From Atrina japonica (lineage: Eukaryota > Mollusca > Bivalvia > Pterioida > Pinnidae), in the NCBI GenBank assembly GCA_030159075.1, contig BROG01000803.1, forward strand, positions 124,001-188,000: DNA of 64,000 nucleotides, read 5' to 3'. The notes beneath the pieces were generated by a model. That model made no database searches and was not told the origin of the DNA. It worked only from the letters and a program-made list of their open reading frames with translations. Below, in pieces: positions 1-12,544 of this stretch. The translations under genes were made by a program, and so were the position numbers. Every line of letters starts with the position of its first letter. Position 1 is the first letter of the stretch.

Positions 1-739
1 GCTCTCATGATATAAAGCTACGGTAGACACTGTTATGTTCGACATCATTATACTGCTACCATTTGTTCAGCCTAAATTTGGCATTGCAAATTGGGTCCCG
101 TGGGTAACCGTTATTTTACTCCTGCCAAAAGAGTGACTTAATGGGGAATAAACCCCACATGTATTATATGACGCAATAAATTGAATATAAATGATACGAT
201 AAATTATTACTGGATGGTTTTGTTTTATATTAATTTTGAACAATAAGCGGTCCTCTTCTTTCTCTTCCGGTTTCCAACAGACGGCCGCCATTACGTGTGC
301 AAAATTCTTGCAGGGTAATTTTGGGGTAAATATCTAGAACAAAATACATTGATTTTTATTTGACATGGATATGGATAAATTACCCAGTATACATAAAATA
401 CCGCTACGTTAAAATTAAGAGGTAGGTATCAACCATTTTATTTTAATCAGCCGAAACTAATGGACACAGTTAATCTGACTTAAACGTTTTAACTGGCATA
501 TTTCAAGAAAGGGATAAGGAGACTCCATCCGCCAGGTTATATTGATTTTATTGCAGAAACATGATTTGACAATACGGAATTTCTAGAAGTATTCTGCAGC
601 AGTCGAAATATTCAGGTTGTAAATTCTTGGTATTGGGATAACTAAGGAGTATAATTGTCGTTTTGGACACACGAATTGGAAAAAAATTGGATTGGACATG
701 ACATTTCAAACGTGTTTACAAAGAAAGCAGATCATCCAC

Positions 740-845
740 ATATTTTACGGTCGGTATAAATGACCTTGTTTGTGATTCACAAAATGAAATTTTATTTACC
801 TTTTCCACAGCGTAGGTGTTGAGTCGTCTGTACCAAATGTCACGA
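740..845 (+). mobile_element. Penelope-like element fragment
   Basis: This roughly 105-base piece matches the end of the coding region and start of the 3' UTR of the retroelement seen at 9390-10080. Both share the bases around ttttacggtcggtataa and the following GTCTGTACYAAWTGTSACGA-type stretch. It is too short and mutated to encode anything. Confidence 0.6.
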
Positions 846-889
846 TGATTTATTCCTCACTTTTTATTTGAAAATTTGGAATTTGTTTT

Positions 890-1075
890 AGAATTTAAAT
901 GGTGCTATCAGTGTGAAATATCACTTTAGTATAAAAATTATCATCTGCTCTGGTTTTATACGTACTATCTTTATGTACACCATCGGGGACTTAAACGGTC
1001 CACCGGTAATGACAACAACCTACTGGTTATAAATATTAGAAACATAATGCCAAAATTAAAATACTCAAGACGATC
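890..1075. repeat. Dispersed repeat, also at 30945-31140
   Basis: The two segments align over about 180 bases, with shared blocks such as gaatttaaat, ggttataaatatta and a cgtaataccaaaa-like stretch. Neither has coding potential. The element type is unknown. The second copy lies in an intron of the LDLa gene. Confidence 0.5.
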
Positions 1076-1889
1076 GTTTATATTAGGACAAGAAAAAGTG
1101 AACAATTCGAAACAAAACATTGTCAATGTTACATGTATATGGAACGCAAATTAAAACATCTAACAGTTTCATTTTCTGAGGCAAGGAGCCGTGAATAAAG
1201 TTTTTACCATATGAAGAAATGATTAGGGTAGCTAATAGAGCTGCCTATGAAGGATTGTAAATATGATAATCGCAGGAGTTTCAGTTCTTTGTACTCTGAC
1301 TTGGGTTTTGCGCTATGTGTACATTATTTAGACAGCACCCGAAGTAGACCTATTTGCATCCAGATGATTTGAAATTTCAATAAAAAAAATAATCGCAGCC
1401 GGATCTTCTACTCCATCATTAAAACTGGTCACCTCCATGTGCCTGAATTGTTGAGTGTAAAACACCAAAACAAACAAACAGAAATTGTTTCATTTTTGAC
1501 TGGTTACTAATAGGGGTCCCCGTGGTCCAGTCTTTGAGACATTTTGAACCATGAAGTCTTTCACTGCGGTTCTATTCTATTCACATGCACTACTTTGGAG
1601 CAAAATAGTAGAATCTACCTAACTAGGTGAATGATGTTATAATTTCACGTTTGATAAATTATTTAAATAGATACTTATCTTATTAGCGTAGCGTATTAGA
1701 AACAAGTTATTTCTTAATTTGAGCATTATAACTTTGGTATTATGTTTAAAATATTTATAAGTAAAATTTATCATCAATTAATTCATAAGTAATTCATGTA
1801 TAATGCTGCGATAGTTTGTATGTCGGTCTTATAAATTACCAAATATTGCCTTTGCCTTTCCAGATTAAAAGATCCAATTTAGAATTTTA

Positions 1890-2130
1890 CTATGACCTTC
1901 GTATCCGGGTGGTTAGAGCATCTCTCATTTCCGGTCAGTGCAGGTGCGAAGTCCAATAAACGTAAGCTGAATTTTGTGAAAACATTTTCAGCTTACTTGC
2001 TATAGGCCAGTGGTCCCTTCAAGTGTACATTGTAACAATATTTCTTTCCTCCACCATTAAAAACTGGCCGCCATTATTTAACTGCGGAAATTGTTGAGTG
2101 TGACGTAAAACACGGTTCACAGACAAAATG
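1890..2130 (+). repeat. tRNA-derived SINE, family 1
   Basis: This copy has a degenerate tRNA-like head (gtggttagagcatctc, A-box-like) and the conserved body and tail of family 1: a lost-ground gccagtggtccc stretch, aaaactggccgccat and ttgttgagtgtgacgtaaaa. The best copy of the family, with target-site duplications, is at 11597-11841. Confidence 0.65.
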
Positions 2131-3030
2131 AAATGGAATTTTACAAATGTGTACAAATTAAATGAATTATGATATTGGACCCAGTGGTCTGTATTGTCTG
2201 TATAATAAATACAAGAGGGCTGCGACAATAGTTCACTATATCATACCCAGTCGGTATTCAGTGCAATGAGCAACGAATATTTTCAAATTGGGTCGGTATT
2301 CCTAGTTTTGATATTCGGATACATCGAATGCGCAACTCGGCTCCATTAATTGATAATTTTGTATAAGCAGTATATTTGCGAGGGTGGTGTAGATATATTA
2401 TCACCTGGTCCAAAAAGACAAATTGCATGTGTACAGATATACCAAGGAAAGTGGCACATTCGGGTTCAGTTAAAAACCAAAACAATATTATATTGATTTT
2501 TTTCTCAACTGGTTTTAAAAATAGGTTGTGCAAATTTATTACGTTGCACGGATTCCATGCATTACTGAAGCTCTAATACTTTTGTGTCTACAAATAGCCT
2601 GTCATTCCTGTTATGTTTTAATTTAGACTCGTTTTGTTTGTAAACATGTGTCAATTTACCTTGGTAGAACTGTTCCAGAATGCTTCATTTAATTTGGTTG
2701 ATTTATGAAGGGAAATGTGTATCCTGCCATCAAATATGGCCGCTGAAGCGACAATTCTGTGTAAGCGATTTAATTTCAAGTGCAATGAAGAAATATTGTA
2801 TCCTTCCACAAATATTTTGTTTGTTTTTTTTTCATAATATGAGAATCATGAGTCATGGTAGAACTTACATTCGCCATCCATACATCAATTATATCAAATT
2901 TGATATGGTTGAAAACAATTCAACAAATCATGAAATATTTTTGTATTTACAGAAATGATATTTACCAATGTCAATTTCTCTTAACAATGTTATCCAGAAT
3001 AGATCAGTATAACAATGCCAACAACCTTTT

Positions 3031-6000
3031 TTAAATTTTTGCATACGCACTTATAACGTTGTTAGCACATTTCACTCTATCGTCAAAAACTGCTAAATCC
3101 ACGCTAGCCTTCCAGGGCAAAATGTTTTTTCGATGACTAGTACACCTTTGTTTAATATCATTTCCGACGTCATATGTATCAGTTTCTACTTTTCCTTTTC
3201 CACAAAAGAATGGTATAAACATCAAAATGGTACTTGAAGCAAATGCAGAGCAGCCGCCAATGTAGAACGCCAAAGTATACGATCCTGATATGTCCCGGAT
3301 ATATCCTGAAGATTAACAAATATTAGAATGTGTATTAGAAAATATGTACGAGTAGATACAGAAAAGAAATCAAACATATAAACAATACCTAGAGATCTAT
3401 CTTCGGAAAATGTAAAAGGAAGCACCTATGTAACAATTCTCAACTTCTTTAATTTATGATTTTGTGTATTTTATCATTTATTCAATCTCACTGTCCATTG
3501 GTATCTTAGCGTTACATTGACAAATCACGTGTACAAGTTAACGCATGCCTATTTTCTGATATCTTGGTGAATGTTGCCCTAACCACTGGTCGAATTCTAT
3601 CGCCAACTATAGTCTTGTAACTGTCAACACAGGAAAACGTACGTACGGTTCTGTGCATGACGATGGTCAAATGACTTCTAGTTCTTACAACGGTAAACAA
3701 CAATGACAGAGCACAGTATGTTGACAGCTTGGGGAGTATAACAAGATAGTGAGGAAGACAAAATATTGTATAGATAAAAGATTTTCTGTTATTTTTGTGA
3801 TTCATAGACAATTACGTGTTTACAACAATTTGAAGTGAACAAAACCAAAGGAAACAACAACAATATCACAGAAAACAGTGCGGTATAACTTGTTTATACC
3901 AATCTCCGCCATTTTGGAACTACAGATGTTAACGAGGGACTCTTAGGTGAGCCATAATAAACATTTTGCGGTCATTTCCGTCTACTAGTATGCGTTCGAT
4001 GGAACTGAAGAAAAACAATAGTAACTTCAGTCGATGATCGAACTTGGTGATTGTTTTCTTGTGATAGCGCGATACTTGATTGTACTCATTGAAAACGGAT
4101 ACCAAAACGATTTCAAATATATAAATATTTTCCGTTAGTATGGAACGAAGTAAAATACATGTATAAATTAGAAAGTTACGGAGTATTAATGAAATTCACT
4201 TTCAATTGTTTAGCTATTTAAATAGTAACTTCTACTACTCACCGAATAAAGGTGGAATACATACGTTGAATATACCATATGCAGTCATGGCGAATCCAAG
4301 CGCAGACGAGAAAGCATTATTACCAACGAGATCAAATATTGTAAGGTTACCCGAAGATATTGTACCGCCCATCCCAATGCCATAAACACATACAGTCATA
4401 AACGTTCCCGAAATGGTTGTCACAGTAGGTAAAACTAGCATGGATACCCCTGCTACTGCGATAAATATTCCTGGAATCGAGGTTTTAGGTAACTGTCGGA
4501 TCTGGGCGATAATCCCAGGTACTAAGCGGAAAATCGCATTACATGAACCCATTGCAAAATAAAACCACACTGCCATTTCTTCCTCAAAGCCAGTGAATTC
4601 GAAATAGTCAATAAAAAACACCAATACTGAATTAAGAATTGCCAGCGACATTCCAAAACTAAAGATAAATGTCATGTACTTTTTGTTGCACAGACAAGTT
4701 TTAATTTCCTGGACAATGGTAAGAAAATCTTTGGGCTTATTCAGAAAAACAGTAGTGCCATCATCTGTGTGTCCACTTAAATCTGTATTATTTTTTGTGT
4801 GTGGTGATTTTGATATTGCGCCACATAAACACAAGTGAGAGACAATACCAGATATGATCATCATGCATCCCCTCCAGCCGTACTCTTCTATAAGGTAATG
4901 AAGAAGATGCGGGAACACCATTGTACTAACACCGGCTCCAAAATTAACAAACACTAATGCCAGTAGCCTCTCCCTACCATGAAAGTAATTACCAACGGTC
5001 GTCGATCCGCAAATGTAATTGATGGAAAAGCCAATACCTGCAAACAAGAAAATATCGGTATTTACCGAATGCAAGCTATATTATATCAGCCTTCAATAAC
5101 AAAGTGTACACAGTTTAAGTGTCAATGATAAAATATACAAAGAAGTAAAGAATCGACAAACGGGGAGTCCGGAGAAACCGGGAGTAGGGTCACGTGCTAT
5201 GGAAGTCTAATCATACCAATATATAGGTCAGATCTAAAATGGAGTGTCAAGATTTAATCAATGGCTGTGGACACTTGTCTTTACTTATGTACATAACTTT
5301 GTGACAACTTTATTTTGCGTACTCAATCCCTCCAATATTCGCAAGTACATAAGGCGGCAAAAGATTTCCATTTTGAGAGCTGCAAGCTGTAATATGAAGA
5401 TGTATGCATTTATATAATTAGAAGTTTAAGTGTGTGTTTGATACTTCTACATGACTTTCATACTGTGAATATGCATTCATCGATATATCCTGACGTTAAC
5501 CTTTTATATAGAAGAATGCTATTTGTAATGATATAGATACAAATGTTTTATAGAAACACTTCACTAGGCTCACCACATTGTAATATACTTGAACTAAGGT
5601 TAATATACACAACCAGTTATACAAATATTAAATATACATGATACTGAATTATAGATATTACAAATATTGGCCTCTATAAGTGGGAAAAGACAACAAATCG
5701 TTTTTCAGAAAACTGGCAAACTTTCTCACAAATTCAGCCTAGTTTTCAGGCAAAATTCAACCCGCGGTGACTGCAGATAATTTGACATCTTTCAACATGG
5801 GCATTTAATTGTAGTGAGAGTGAACTAGTGGTAGAGGGTTCGACTTGTACGCGGAAGGTCCCGGGTTCGATTTCCGGTACCGGGACGTACTAGACACTTT
5901 AAAAGATGGTAAGGACTTTTTCTTCAATAAGTGCTCGACATACAAAGCGAGACTGAAAACCAAGGTCCTGTGTCGCAGAAGGCGAGGCTCTTACCTGAAC

Positions 6001-6191
6001 CCTCATCGTATTGATATCAGTACCTAGCACAGACTAGTATTTGTAGAACCTCATCATAAACTAATGACATCTGAATATACATGTAGATGGAAAAAATATT
6101 GAATTGATGTAAAACAATAATCAAACCAAACCTTCACAATTTTCCAAACAGGGAGCAGATGCACGTCCGTCGAGTTTAGAGTTGAAGTAAA

Positions 6192-6285
<94 letters not shown>

Positions 6286-9200
6286 ATGAAATATATACAT
6301 ACCTCCTAAAACACCAGTCGTTCCTATTAGAAAAGGAACACTTGTTGCGAAATAAGAAGTAAACATTCCCAAGGCGGCTATCAGTCCGCCGACCATGCCG
6401 CATGTTCGGGTCCCAAATATTGATACCAGTCCTCCAGATATGAAACCTAAAAAACAATGAGATTATTAATTGATTTTAAAACTACATAGATGAACCGCCA
6501 CGGGCTTGAATTCTAATAATATCAACTGAGTGATTCAAGTACACATGGGCAGTAACCTACATATTTTCGAATTATATATCCACTTTTCGTTGTCGGAGGA
6601 GAATTTAGTTGTACCACACAAATATCTGGTCACAACTACAACAAGATTATGTGAATACTATTGTTAACAGTATCTGTTCTAAATAATGCCCCATGCTGTT
6701 TCTACGCAAGTACATACGTGGTTTGAATCTATCTACATTACGTATACTAGGCAATGCAAGCTCAAGCAGCTGAAATATAAAAAAAATCTCAGACACCAAC
6801 GTATAGATCATTTGGATGTCCATGAGATAGGTACACCCCAGGTATAAATGGAAAAACACGGACCTCTTGAAATCAAGAGGTGGCATCATGTGTCATGGAG
6901 GAGTAAGCATCCCCTGTTGACATGTCACACCCGCTGTGAGTCCATAGTAAGTTAAAATGAAATACGTGATGAACGAATCTTCGTCATAATTGGTACAGAA
7001 ATTTCAATTTCCGGGTACAACTTTTAGTGAAAAAACAGTTGTCTATGACGCTAAAATGCTAATTTTTATGTGGTATTGTTGTGTAAAGAGTATGTTTTGA
7101 TAGTGTGAATCTGAGAAAATTGTGTGCCTTCAAATTTTCTTAAAAATGTTTAGAATTTTTAAATATCCACATCTGATTTACGCCGCTTCTGGAATAAGCA
7201 ACTGTACAGTACTGCTGAAGTTTATTCTTAACGGCTGTTAGTATCTTGGTAAAGAGTAAAGATAAACGTTTGATGTAACATTTGCTGGACCCTGCTATAT
7301 ACCTCTGCTTACATGGGGTTTTGTGAAGTTTAGGTATCCAATATAAATATGGTTGCTCAAAATAGGTATCGGTTTTAGGTACATCAAAGAACACATTGTT
7401 TTAAAGGATCCCGTCCTTAGAAAGTGGGCTACGTGTGTATGTAGGATTACCAGAATTCGCATTAAACCATATTTCTTCTAATAAACACTTATTGTAATGT
7501 GCCTTACAAATATTTTTAGGCTTTGTCTGCTGTGACCAGTATATAGATATGTAATCTATTCAGCTCAACTAATACCACTTCAAGAGAGGCGAAGCAACAT
7601 CTGGCTGGCTTTCTACTACAGAAAAACATACCTCCGAAGAAGATGAATCCAAGACAAACGGACTGAATCAGAGCTGTTTCAGCTTTACTGCGACCAAACT
7701 CCTCAGAAAATGCTACATACAGCGTCGACATATTGATCACAAACCCGATTGAAATCATGAGATTGACAAAACCAGCAAGCAGCACGAGCCATTTTCTCTG
7801 AAAAATCCTGCATTTCCAGATCTGTTTACTATTTGTCGATTGAGGTTTGTCATTTTGATATTCAGAGCTGAAAAAATAAATTTCACTTCATGTTTAAGTA
7901 CTTCTTCTCCTTTCAAAATATTAGGCATGTCACACAGGGTTACGCAAATGTTACGATTATTTATATGAGGCCAAAAATACCGCGAACCCTGTACATGGCA
8001 ATAGAGTACAGTTTAGTTATGCAAGACGCATGGGCTGAAAGGATGACATGACAATTATGTATTGGAAAACGTATAAAGACTCGAAGTACAGGTGAGAAAA
8101 CCAATTATTATTATTCCAACGATTATACATAACAGATAAAAAGCGAATCTAGTAAATATTCCACCATACTTTTATATATACTCCTTACCCAAACATTGAT
8201 GACGGTTAAGCAGAAATTTCAGCCATACTTATTTCAAAAGTGATGTTAATTAGCCACTGAGAATAAGTGAATCGATTCCAAACATTTGATAAATTTGAAT
8301 CAGAGCTGTTTCAGCTTTACTGCGACCAAACTCCTCAGAAAATGCTACATACAGCGTCGACATATTGACCACAAAACCGATTGAAATCATGAGATTGACA
8401 AAACCAGCAAGCAGCACGATCCATTTTCTCTGTAAAATCCTGCGTTTCCAATTTACCTTTCTTCGATTGGACTTCATCAGTTTAATTTAAAACTGGAAAG
8501 ATAAATCTTACTTCAATAAAATACTGTCAAATGTTTATGTTCCTTATCACCCTTGTTGGACTTTGAAGCCTTACGTTTTGACTTCGAATCCCAGGCCAGG
8601 CATACTTCTATTTTACACTTGCATTAAGTTTTTTATCGATCTGGTCATTATTATATCTAGGTGAGGATATGTCTTTGTGCAAAAATGTTAAGATCCGATT
8701 TTTTAAAATACATTTTGTTTTATTATTTTTAAGACTGCAAAAGGGAGATAATTGACGTATTTTTTCATATTGCCCCTTTGTTTATCTTAACCATTGAAGG
8801 GATTTTTTACGAAACTTTACAGACTTTAAGTTCTAAAGGTCCTCTACTCTACTAAACCTGTATACCTTGTATTGAGAGAATTTTACCAAAATCTGATTTT
8901 TGGTGTATTTTTGAAAATCCAAGGTATTCATTATTTAGTTGAAGGACATAACTCACATCCATATCTGAATCACTATTGCAGAGTCATAGGAATATGTCCA
9001 ATAATAGCTATTGATGAATTCATATTTCATGTCATGTGACTCGAGATCCAGGGCCCAGGCAATATGAAAAATACCACATAGTAGTTTAACTGTGTACCAA
9101 AGTTTGATTTTGAATACTTCGAATGTGTAAATTAATTTTAATCAATATAACAAAGCACTTTATGTCATTTACACACATGTAATATGTCTCCTATATTTAT

Positions 9201-10743
9201 ATTGCAGTACAATGTACCCATCTTATATAGATTGCTGCAGTATGTCAAGAGGCTCAGTGACATTGCTTTGTTCAACTAAATGAATCCATTTCACAAACAA
9301 CATCAGATGTCACCAGAAGTACAGTAATGGTGGTCAATTTGATAAAAAAGGGACACCTGTAGAATCCAGCAGCATTACTATTACTTTAAATATCCTTCAT
9401 TAACCTGGAATATTAATCAGTTAAAAAACAAGGAATGAAGCGAACTAGAAATTAAAGATACAACAGAATCAAGCACACACGTTTCATACTTAGACATTTT
9501 ACTTAATATAAACACAGACGGGAAATTAGCAACTAAGCTATACGACAAACGCGACGATTTCGGCTTTCCCATCGTAAATTTTCCACATTTAAGTAGCAAT
9601 ATCCCTCAGTCACCCGCAATTGGAGTTTATATTTCACAAATGATCCGATATGCCAGGGCGTGTACAACATATGAAGATTTCATATACAGAGGTAAACTAC
9701 TCACTGACAAATTATTGACACAGGGATATCGAAAACCGCGTTTAATGTCTACGTTCCGCAAATTTTACGGTCGGTATAATAGTCTTGTTTGCGACTACTC
9801 TGTTTCACTAAGTGACATGTTGAGTTGCCTTTTCGTTGGCGGTTGTTGAGACGTCTGTACTAATTGTGACGAGGATACTCTCCTTACGTGTTTCATTGGA
9901 CTTGACTGTGGACTCATGGCGGGTGTGACCGGTCGATAGGGGATGCATACTCCTCCATGGCACCTGATCCCACCTCTTGGTTTCCAGAGGTTCGTGTTTG
10001 TCCATTTTTACCGGATTTGTATCTATGTCCTGGACATCCTATTGATTTATACTTTGGTATATGAGATTTTTTATATTCAAATGTCTCATAATTATGTCAT
10101 GGAACTTGTTACTTCAAATGTCTTATAAATATGTTGAAATGTCAAGGTTATCTTATATACCTAAGAATATCAACTCATACATAACTTCAAAAGGCATGGG
10201 ATAAAGTTTAACAAATGTCACATGATAAAATGTAATGGACTGTACTTTATATAGAGCTGAAATTGATTACAATTTAATATTTAATAAAATATTTTGAATA
10301 TTATTTAGAATATATAAAATTATAAAAGGTCAATATTAGTGCTAAAAGGTCTATGTCAGTGCTTAAATGTCATGTCTGTACATCCTTATGACAGTAATAA
10401 AACATTGCCAAACTTTCATTATGGCGCATCATATTTTCATGACACTTTATAAAAACATTTATTCTCAAGACACTCACACCATGATCAAGGTCATTAAAGA
10501 CACGTAAGGGGTTCATGAAGCATTGTATTATGAGTGAGGGGATGTGATATAGATTGTTTCATAACTTTTTTTAAATGCGCACTAACCCCCACTTTTTATA
10601 TTACCAATACAAATCATTATGTTCTGTTAATGTGCAGAAAGTTTTATAAAAAGTTTAATTGTTGAAATATGATTTTTATTGACCTTCATCTTGGGAATAT
10701 AGAGAAAATTAACATTGATTTTAAACCCCAAATAGCTATTTTG

Positions 10744-10777
<34 letters not shown>

Positions 10778-11408
10778 TAAAAAAGAAGTTATTGTGTTAA
10801 TAAAAATAAGATGAATTTGCATAATATTTTCTTTTATTTTTGTGTTGATGCCATACTTTTCTTTAAATATCCCATTAAAAAAAATTCAATGTTTCACCTC
10901 AATCTGGTTTCTATGGTAACATAACTCTCTTAAATACGTACTGACATATAATTGTCTGGCCTTTATTTTAATAACTAATATTAAATATTTGAAAAAGAAT
11001 GTTATTTTAAAAGTTTAATTCTAGAAATTCTCTATCCTTAATACAAAATATCATAATAAATTTGGTTTTACATATTACCTTACCAAACGATTTAACATTT
11101 GTTTGAATGTATAAAAACAATTGTAAATACCTTTCGTTACCTAGCTCACGGAAATTCTTTAAAGTCGAATATCTGTCATCTATTCCAGCAACGTAAGCAT
11201 TTACAAACTTCGGATCAATATCGCTTTCGATGTAAATATCAGAATCTCTTAGTGTGACTTCCCTTTTTAAAGACCCCTTTATCTTTTTCCTTATTTCTTT
11301 AACATTTGACGATTGTCGTCTGCGCTGGTAGTTACTGTTTTCAGAATCATCTCTGATACGTATGCTGTATATTGGCAATATCTTGTTATTCACATCTGCA
11401 ATCGCCAT
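3031..11408 (-). CDS. SLC16 (monocarboxylate transporter)-like MFS protein, copy A
   Basis: Five exons on the minus strand: 11408-11131, 7867-7632, 6446-6303, 5037-4243 and 3305-3031. All have GT/AG junctions with phases 2,1,1,1, giving 575 aa. Residues 1-92 are a hydrophilic N-terminus with no match I recognise. TM1 starts near residue 112 (KWLVLLAGFVNLMISIGF). The segment YFHGRERLLALVFVN (exon 4, near residue 235) fits the MCT TM5 region (YFxxRRxLAxGxA), and about 12 membrane helices follow. The classic MCT DGGWGW motif at TM1 is absent, so the substrate is not predictable. The C-terminus is cytosolic and continues past copy B's stop. A head-to-head paralogue lies at 14426-21976. Introns 1 and 2 contain Penelope-like fragments. 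A plasma-membrane transporter role is inferred from the family. Confidence 0.85.
5690..5780 (-). repeat. SINE family 1 fragment
   Basis: On the minus strand this carries the body segment of family 1 (gctgaatttgtgagaaagtt and ccagttttctg). Both ends have decayed. It lies in intron 3 of transporter copy A. Confidence 0.45.
5813..6030 (+). repeat. tRNA-derived SINE, family 3
   Basis: An A-box-like gtggtagagggttcgac and a B-box ggttcgatttcc sit in a tRNA-like head, ending with a ggtaccggga stem match to ggtcccgg. A non-tRNA body of about 140 bases follows. It lies in intron 3 of copy A, antisense to the gene. It is not a functional tRNA because the anticodon arm is not formed. Confidence 0.55.
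6196..6283. repeat. (TA)n microsatellite beside exon 3 donor
   Basis: An uninterrupted TA run of about 88 bases. It begins about 20 bases beyond the 5' splice site of exon 3 of transporter copy A (exon end 6303). Confidence 0.95.
6775..7610 (-). mobile_element. Penelope-like element, internally deleted copy in intron 2 of copy A
   Basis: The minus strand encodes degraded reverse-transcriptase segments. A VTADKA-like block near 7516 corresponds to VPADKASN in other copies. It is followed by YWIPKLHKTPCKQRYIAGSS (7394-7140 frame), the PKLHK region typical of Penelope-type RTs. The piece then jumps to the element's 3' UTR (6775-7000). The YIDD catalytic box is deleted and stops interrupt the frame. 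The upstream edge lies within about 30 bases of the exon 2 donor at 7632. The fragment is in the same sense as the host gene. Confidence 0.7.
8298..8480 (-). pseudogene. Truncated duplicate of transporter exon 2
   Basis: This is a near-identical second copy of exon 2, lying in intron 1 of copy A. It keeps the TM1 reading frame through SKAETALIQ but lacks the last dozen codons and the donor site: the sequence runs from CTGATTCA into unrelated bases. At its upstream edge the acceptor-proximal frame is closed by a stop and is out of phase with exon 1. It therefore cannot replace the exon at 7867-7632 and reads as a dead partial duplicate. Confidence 0.75.
9390..10080 (+). mobile_element. Penelope-like element, 3' half, in intron 1 of copy A
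   Basis: The plus strand encodes the C-terminal half of the element's protein: a YLDILLNIN-like block, then IRYARACTTYEDFIYRGKLL and YRKPRLMSTFRKFYGRYN, ending at the stop at 9847. A conserved 3' UTR follows to about 10080, ending near tatttatactttggtatntgagat. The RT catalytic part is absent (5' truncation). It is antisense to the host gene. No GIY-YIG endonuclease is visible after the RT. The assignment to Penelope-like elements rests on the PKLHK region in sister copies. Confidence 0.7.
10747..10776. repeat. Poly(T) tract
   Basis: A run of about 30 T in intron 1 of copy A. It may be the reversed A-tail of an old retrotransposed fragment, but no clear element adjoins it. Confidence 0.8.
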
Positions 11409-11596
11409 TTCAATCCGTTGGTATTTTATTCGGCAACAATGTTAAAGTTCACATACATGTAGTTTGTTTTAGAATGTAAAGGGGTTATATAAACGTAAAC
11501 ATTGCAATCTCAATAGTTTTCAATTAGGACAATGTCAAAGTATGTAACTTTAACATTATCGTTAGCAAATAAACGTCAGACGTCAAATTAAAATAG

Positions 11597-11841
11597 GGGA
11601 CCTCCGTGGCCGAGTGGTTAGAGCATTGCGCTTTAAATCACAAGGCCTCTCACCTCTGGTTCGAATCCCGCTAGGGTCATTTCGAATTAAGTGGGGAAGT
11701 TTGCCAGTTTTCTTGCGGATGGTCGGTGGTCTTTACCCGCGTAACCGGGGTTTCTCCTCCACCAATAAAAACTGGACGCCATCATATGACTGAAAGATTG
11801 TTGAGTATGGCGTAAAGCAAAAAATCAATTCAAATCAAATC
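11597..11841 (+). repeat. tRNA-derived SINE family 1, best copy with TSD
   Basis: The head reads as a tRNA relic: ctccgtggccgagtggttag (A box) and ggttcgaatcccgct (B box). The body has gccagttttcttgcgg and ggtcggtggtc, and the tail has aaaactggacgccatc and ttgttgagtatggcgtaaa. Perfect 12-base target-site duplications (AAATTAAAATAG) flank it at 11585-11596 and 11842-11853. The mirrored arm near 14.2-14.3 kb lacks it, so it inserted after the inverted duplication. Confidence 0.9.
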
Positions 11842-12011
11842 AAATTAAAATAGAATTCTGTGTTTCTGGAAATGGTTATATTCCAATATTAAATGTATTG
11901 TAATTGTATATCTGTAACATGAAGTATTGAAAATTGGTCATTTTGTTGACTCGGACATAAGACCGTTTTTTATGATTCCACACCTGTATGTTTTTTCTTT
12001 TTTGTTTTCAG

Positions 12012-12074
12012 TTCCCTTGTTTGACATTCTGTACATGATGACAGCCATGCAGTTTGTACACAAGGCTGATGTAG
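12012..12074 (+). other. Exon-like 63-bp open segment, function unknown
   Basis: A pyrimidine-rich acceptor (ttttttgttttcag) precedes a 63-base segment. Read in phase 1 it encodes VPLFDILYMMTAMQFVHKAD and then V, and it ends at a GTATTC donor, also phase 1. No neighbouring plus-strand exon was found. It lies in the left arm of the inverted duplication, and its mirror image near 13.98 kb is decayed. It may be chance or an orphan exon. Confidence 0.25.
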
Positions 12075-12544
12075 GTATTCTACGTTTCTTTTGTTTTAGT
12101 ATTTAGAGACAACCCCTTATAAAAAGTACAAATTGACATGACGGACACATACTCGTGATCATGCTTATGTTATAACAAGTTGATTTGCTGTAAGCGTTTC
12201 TTCATACAATTACTCAATTTGTCATGCTTTGTACAAGCTAATTTTATTGCTAAAAAATTCATGTCACATTTTCAGTCTTAACCTTTTTAGTATTTCAATA
12301 AATTGATCTAGAAAAACTATAGTTTGTTTTCACTCTAGTGGTTATTGCATTTGTGAACGGTGTTATTTTTAATCCCAAAGAACAACAACTCAGGTTACTT
12401 ACGTTTTAAAGATAATTCTAAGCTTGTTCTATCGATCTTGTATTTCGACACATCAAATTTAAAACAACAAATGATTCACCTACTATTAGATTCTAGTTTT
12501 TCTGGGCAAGTTAAACAAGATACCAAAAATGTCAGAATATAAAA

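Larger units (their letters stand above)
1..3030. other. Left flank, no gene recognised
   Basis: No coding exon is recognised here. The stretch holds scattered repeat pieces: a Penelope-like fragment near 740-845, a dispersed repeat at 890-1075 that recurs at 30945-31140, a SINE tail near 1405-1490 and a longer SINE copy near 1890-2130. It lies downstream of transporter copy A, so its right edge probably includes that gene's 3' UTR. No poly(A) signal was assigned with confidence. Confidence 0.5.

Noticed and set aside
5830..5890. Possible tRNA gene with A and B boxes, and other tRNA-like heads at 11.6, 28.5 and 44.2 kb
   Set aside because: None folds into a full cloverleaf with a proper anticodon and acceptor stem; each continues into a repeated SINE body.
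6121..6457. Open frames containing long YIYIYI runs near 6.2 kb, and similar ones at 16.9, 36.4, 43.1 and 49.9 kb
   Set aside because: They translate (TA)n microsatellites; only the short exon 3 part of transporter copy A at 6446-6303 is real coding sequence.
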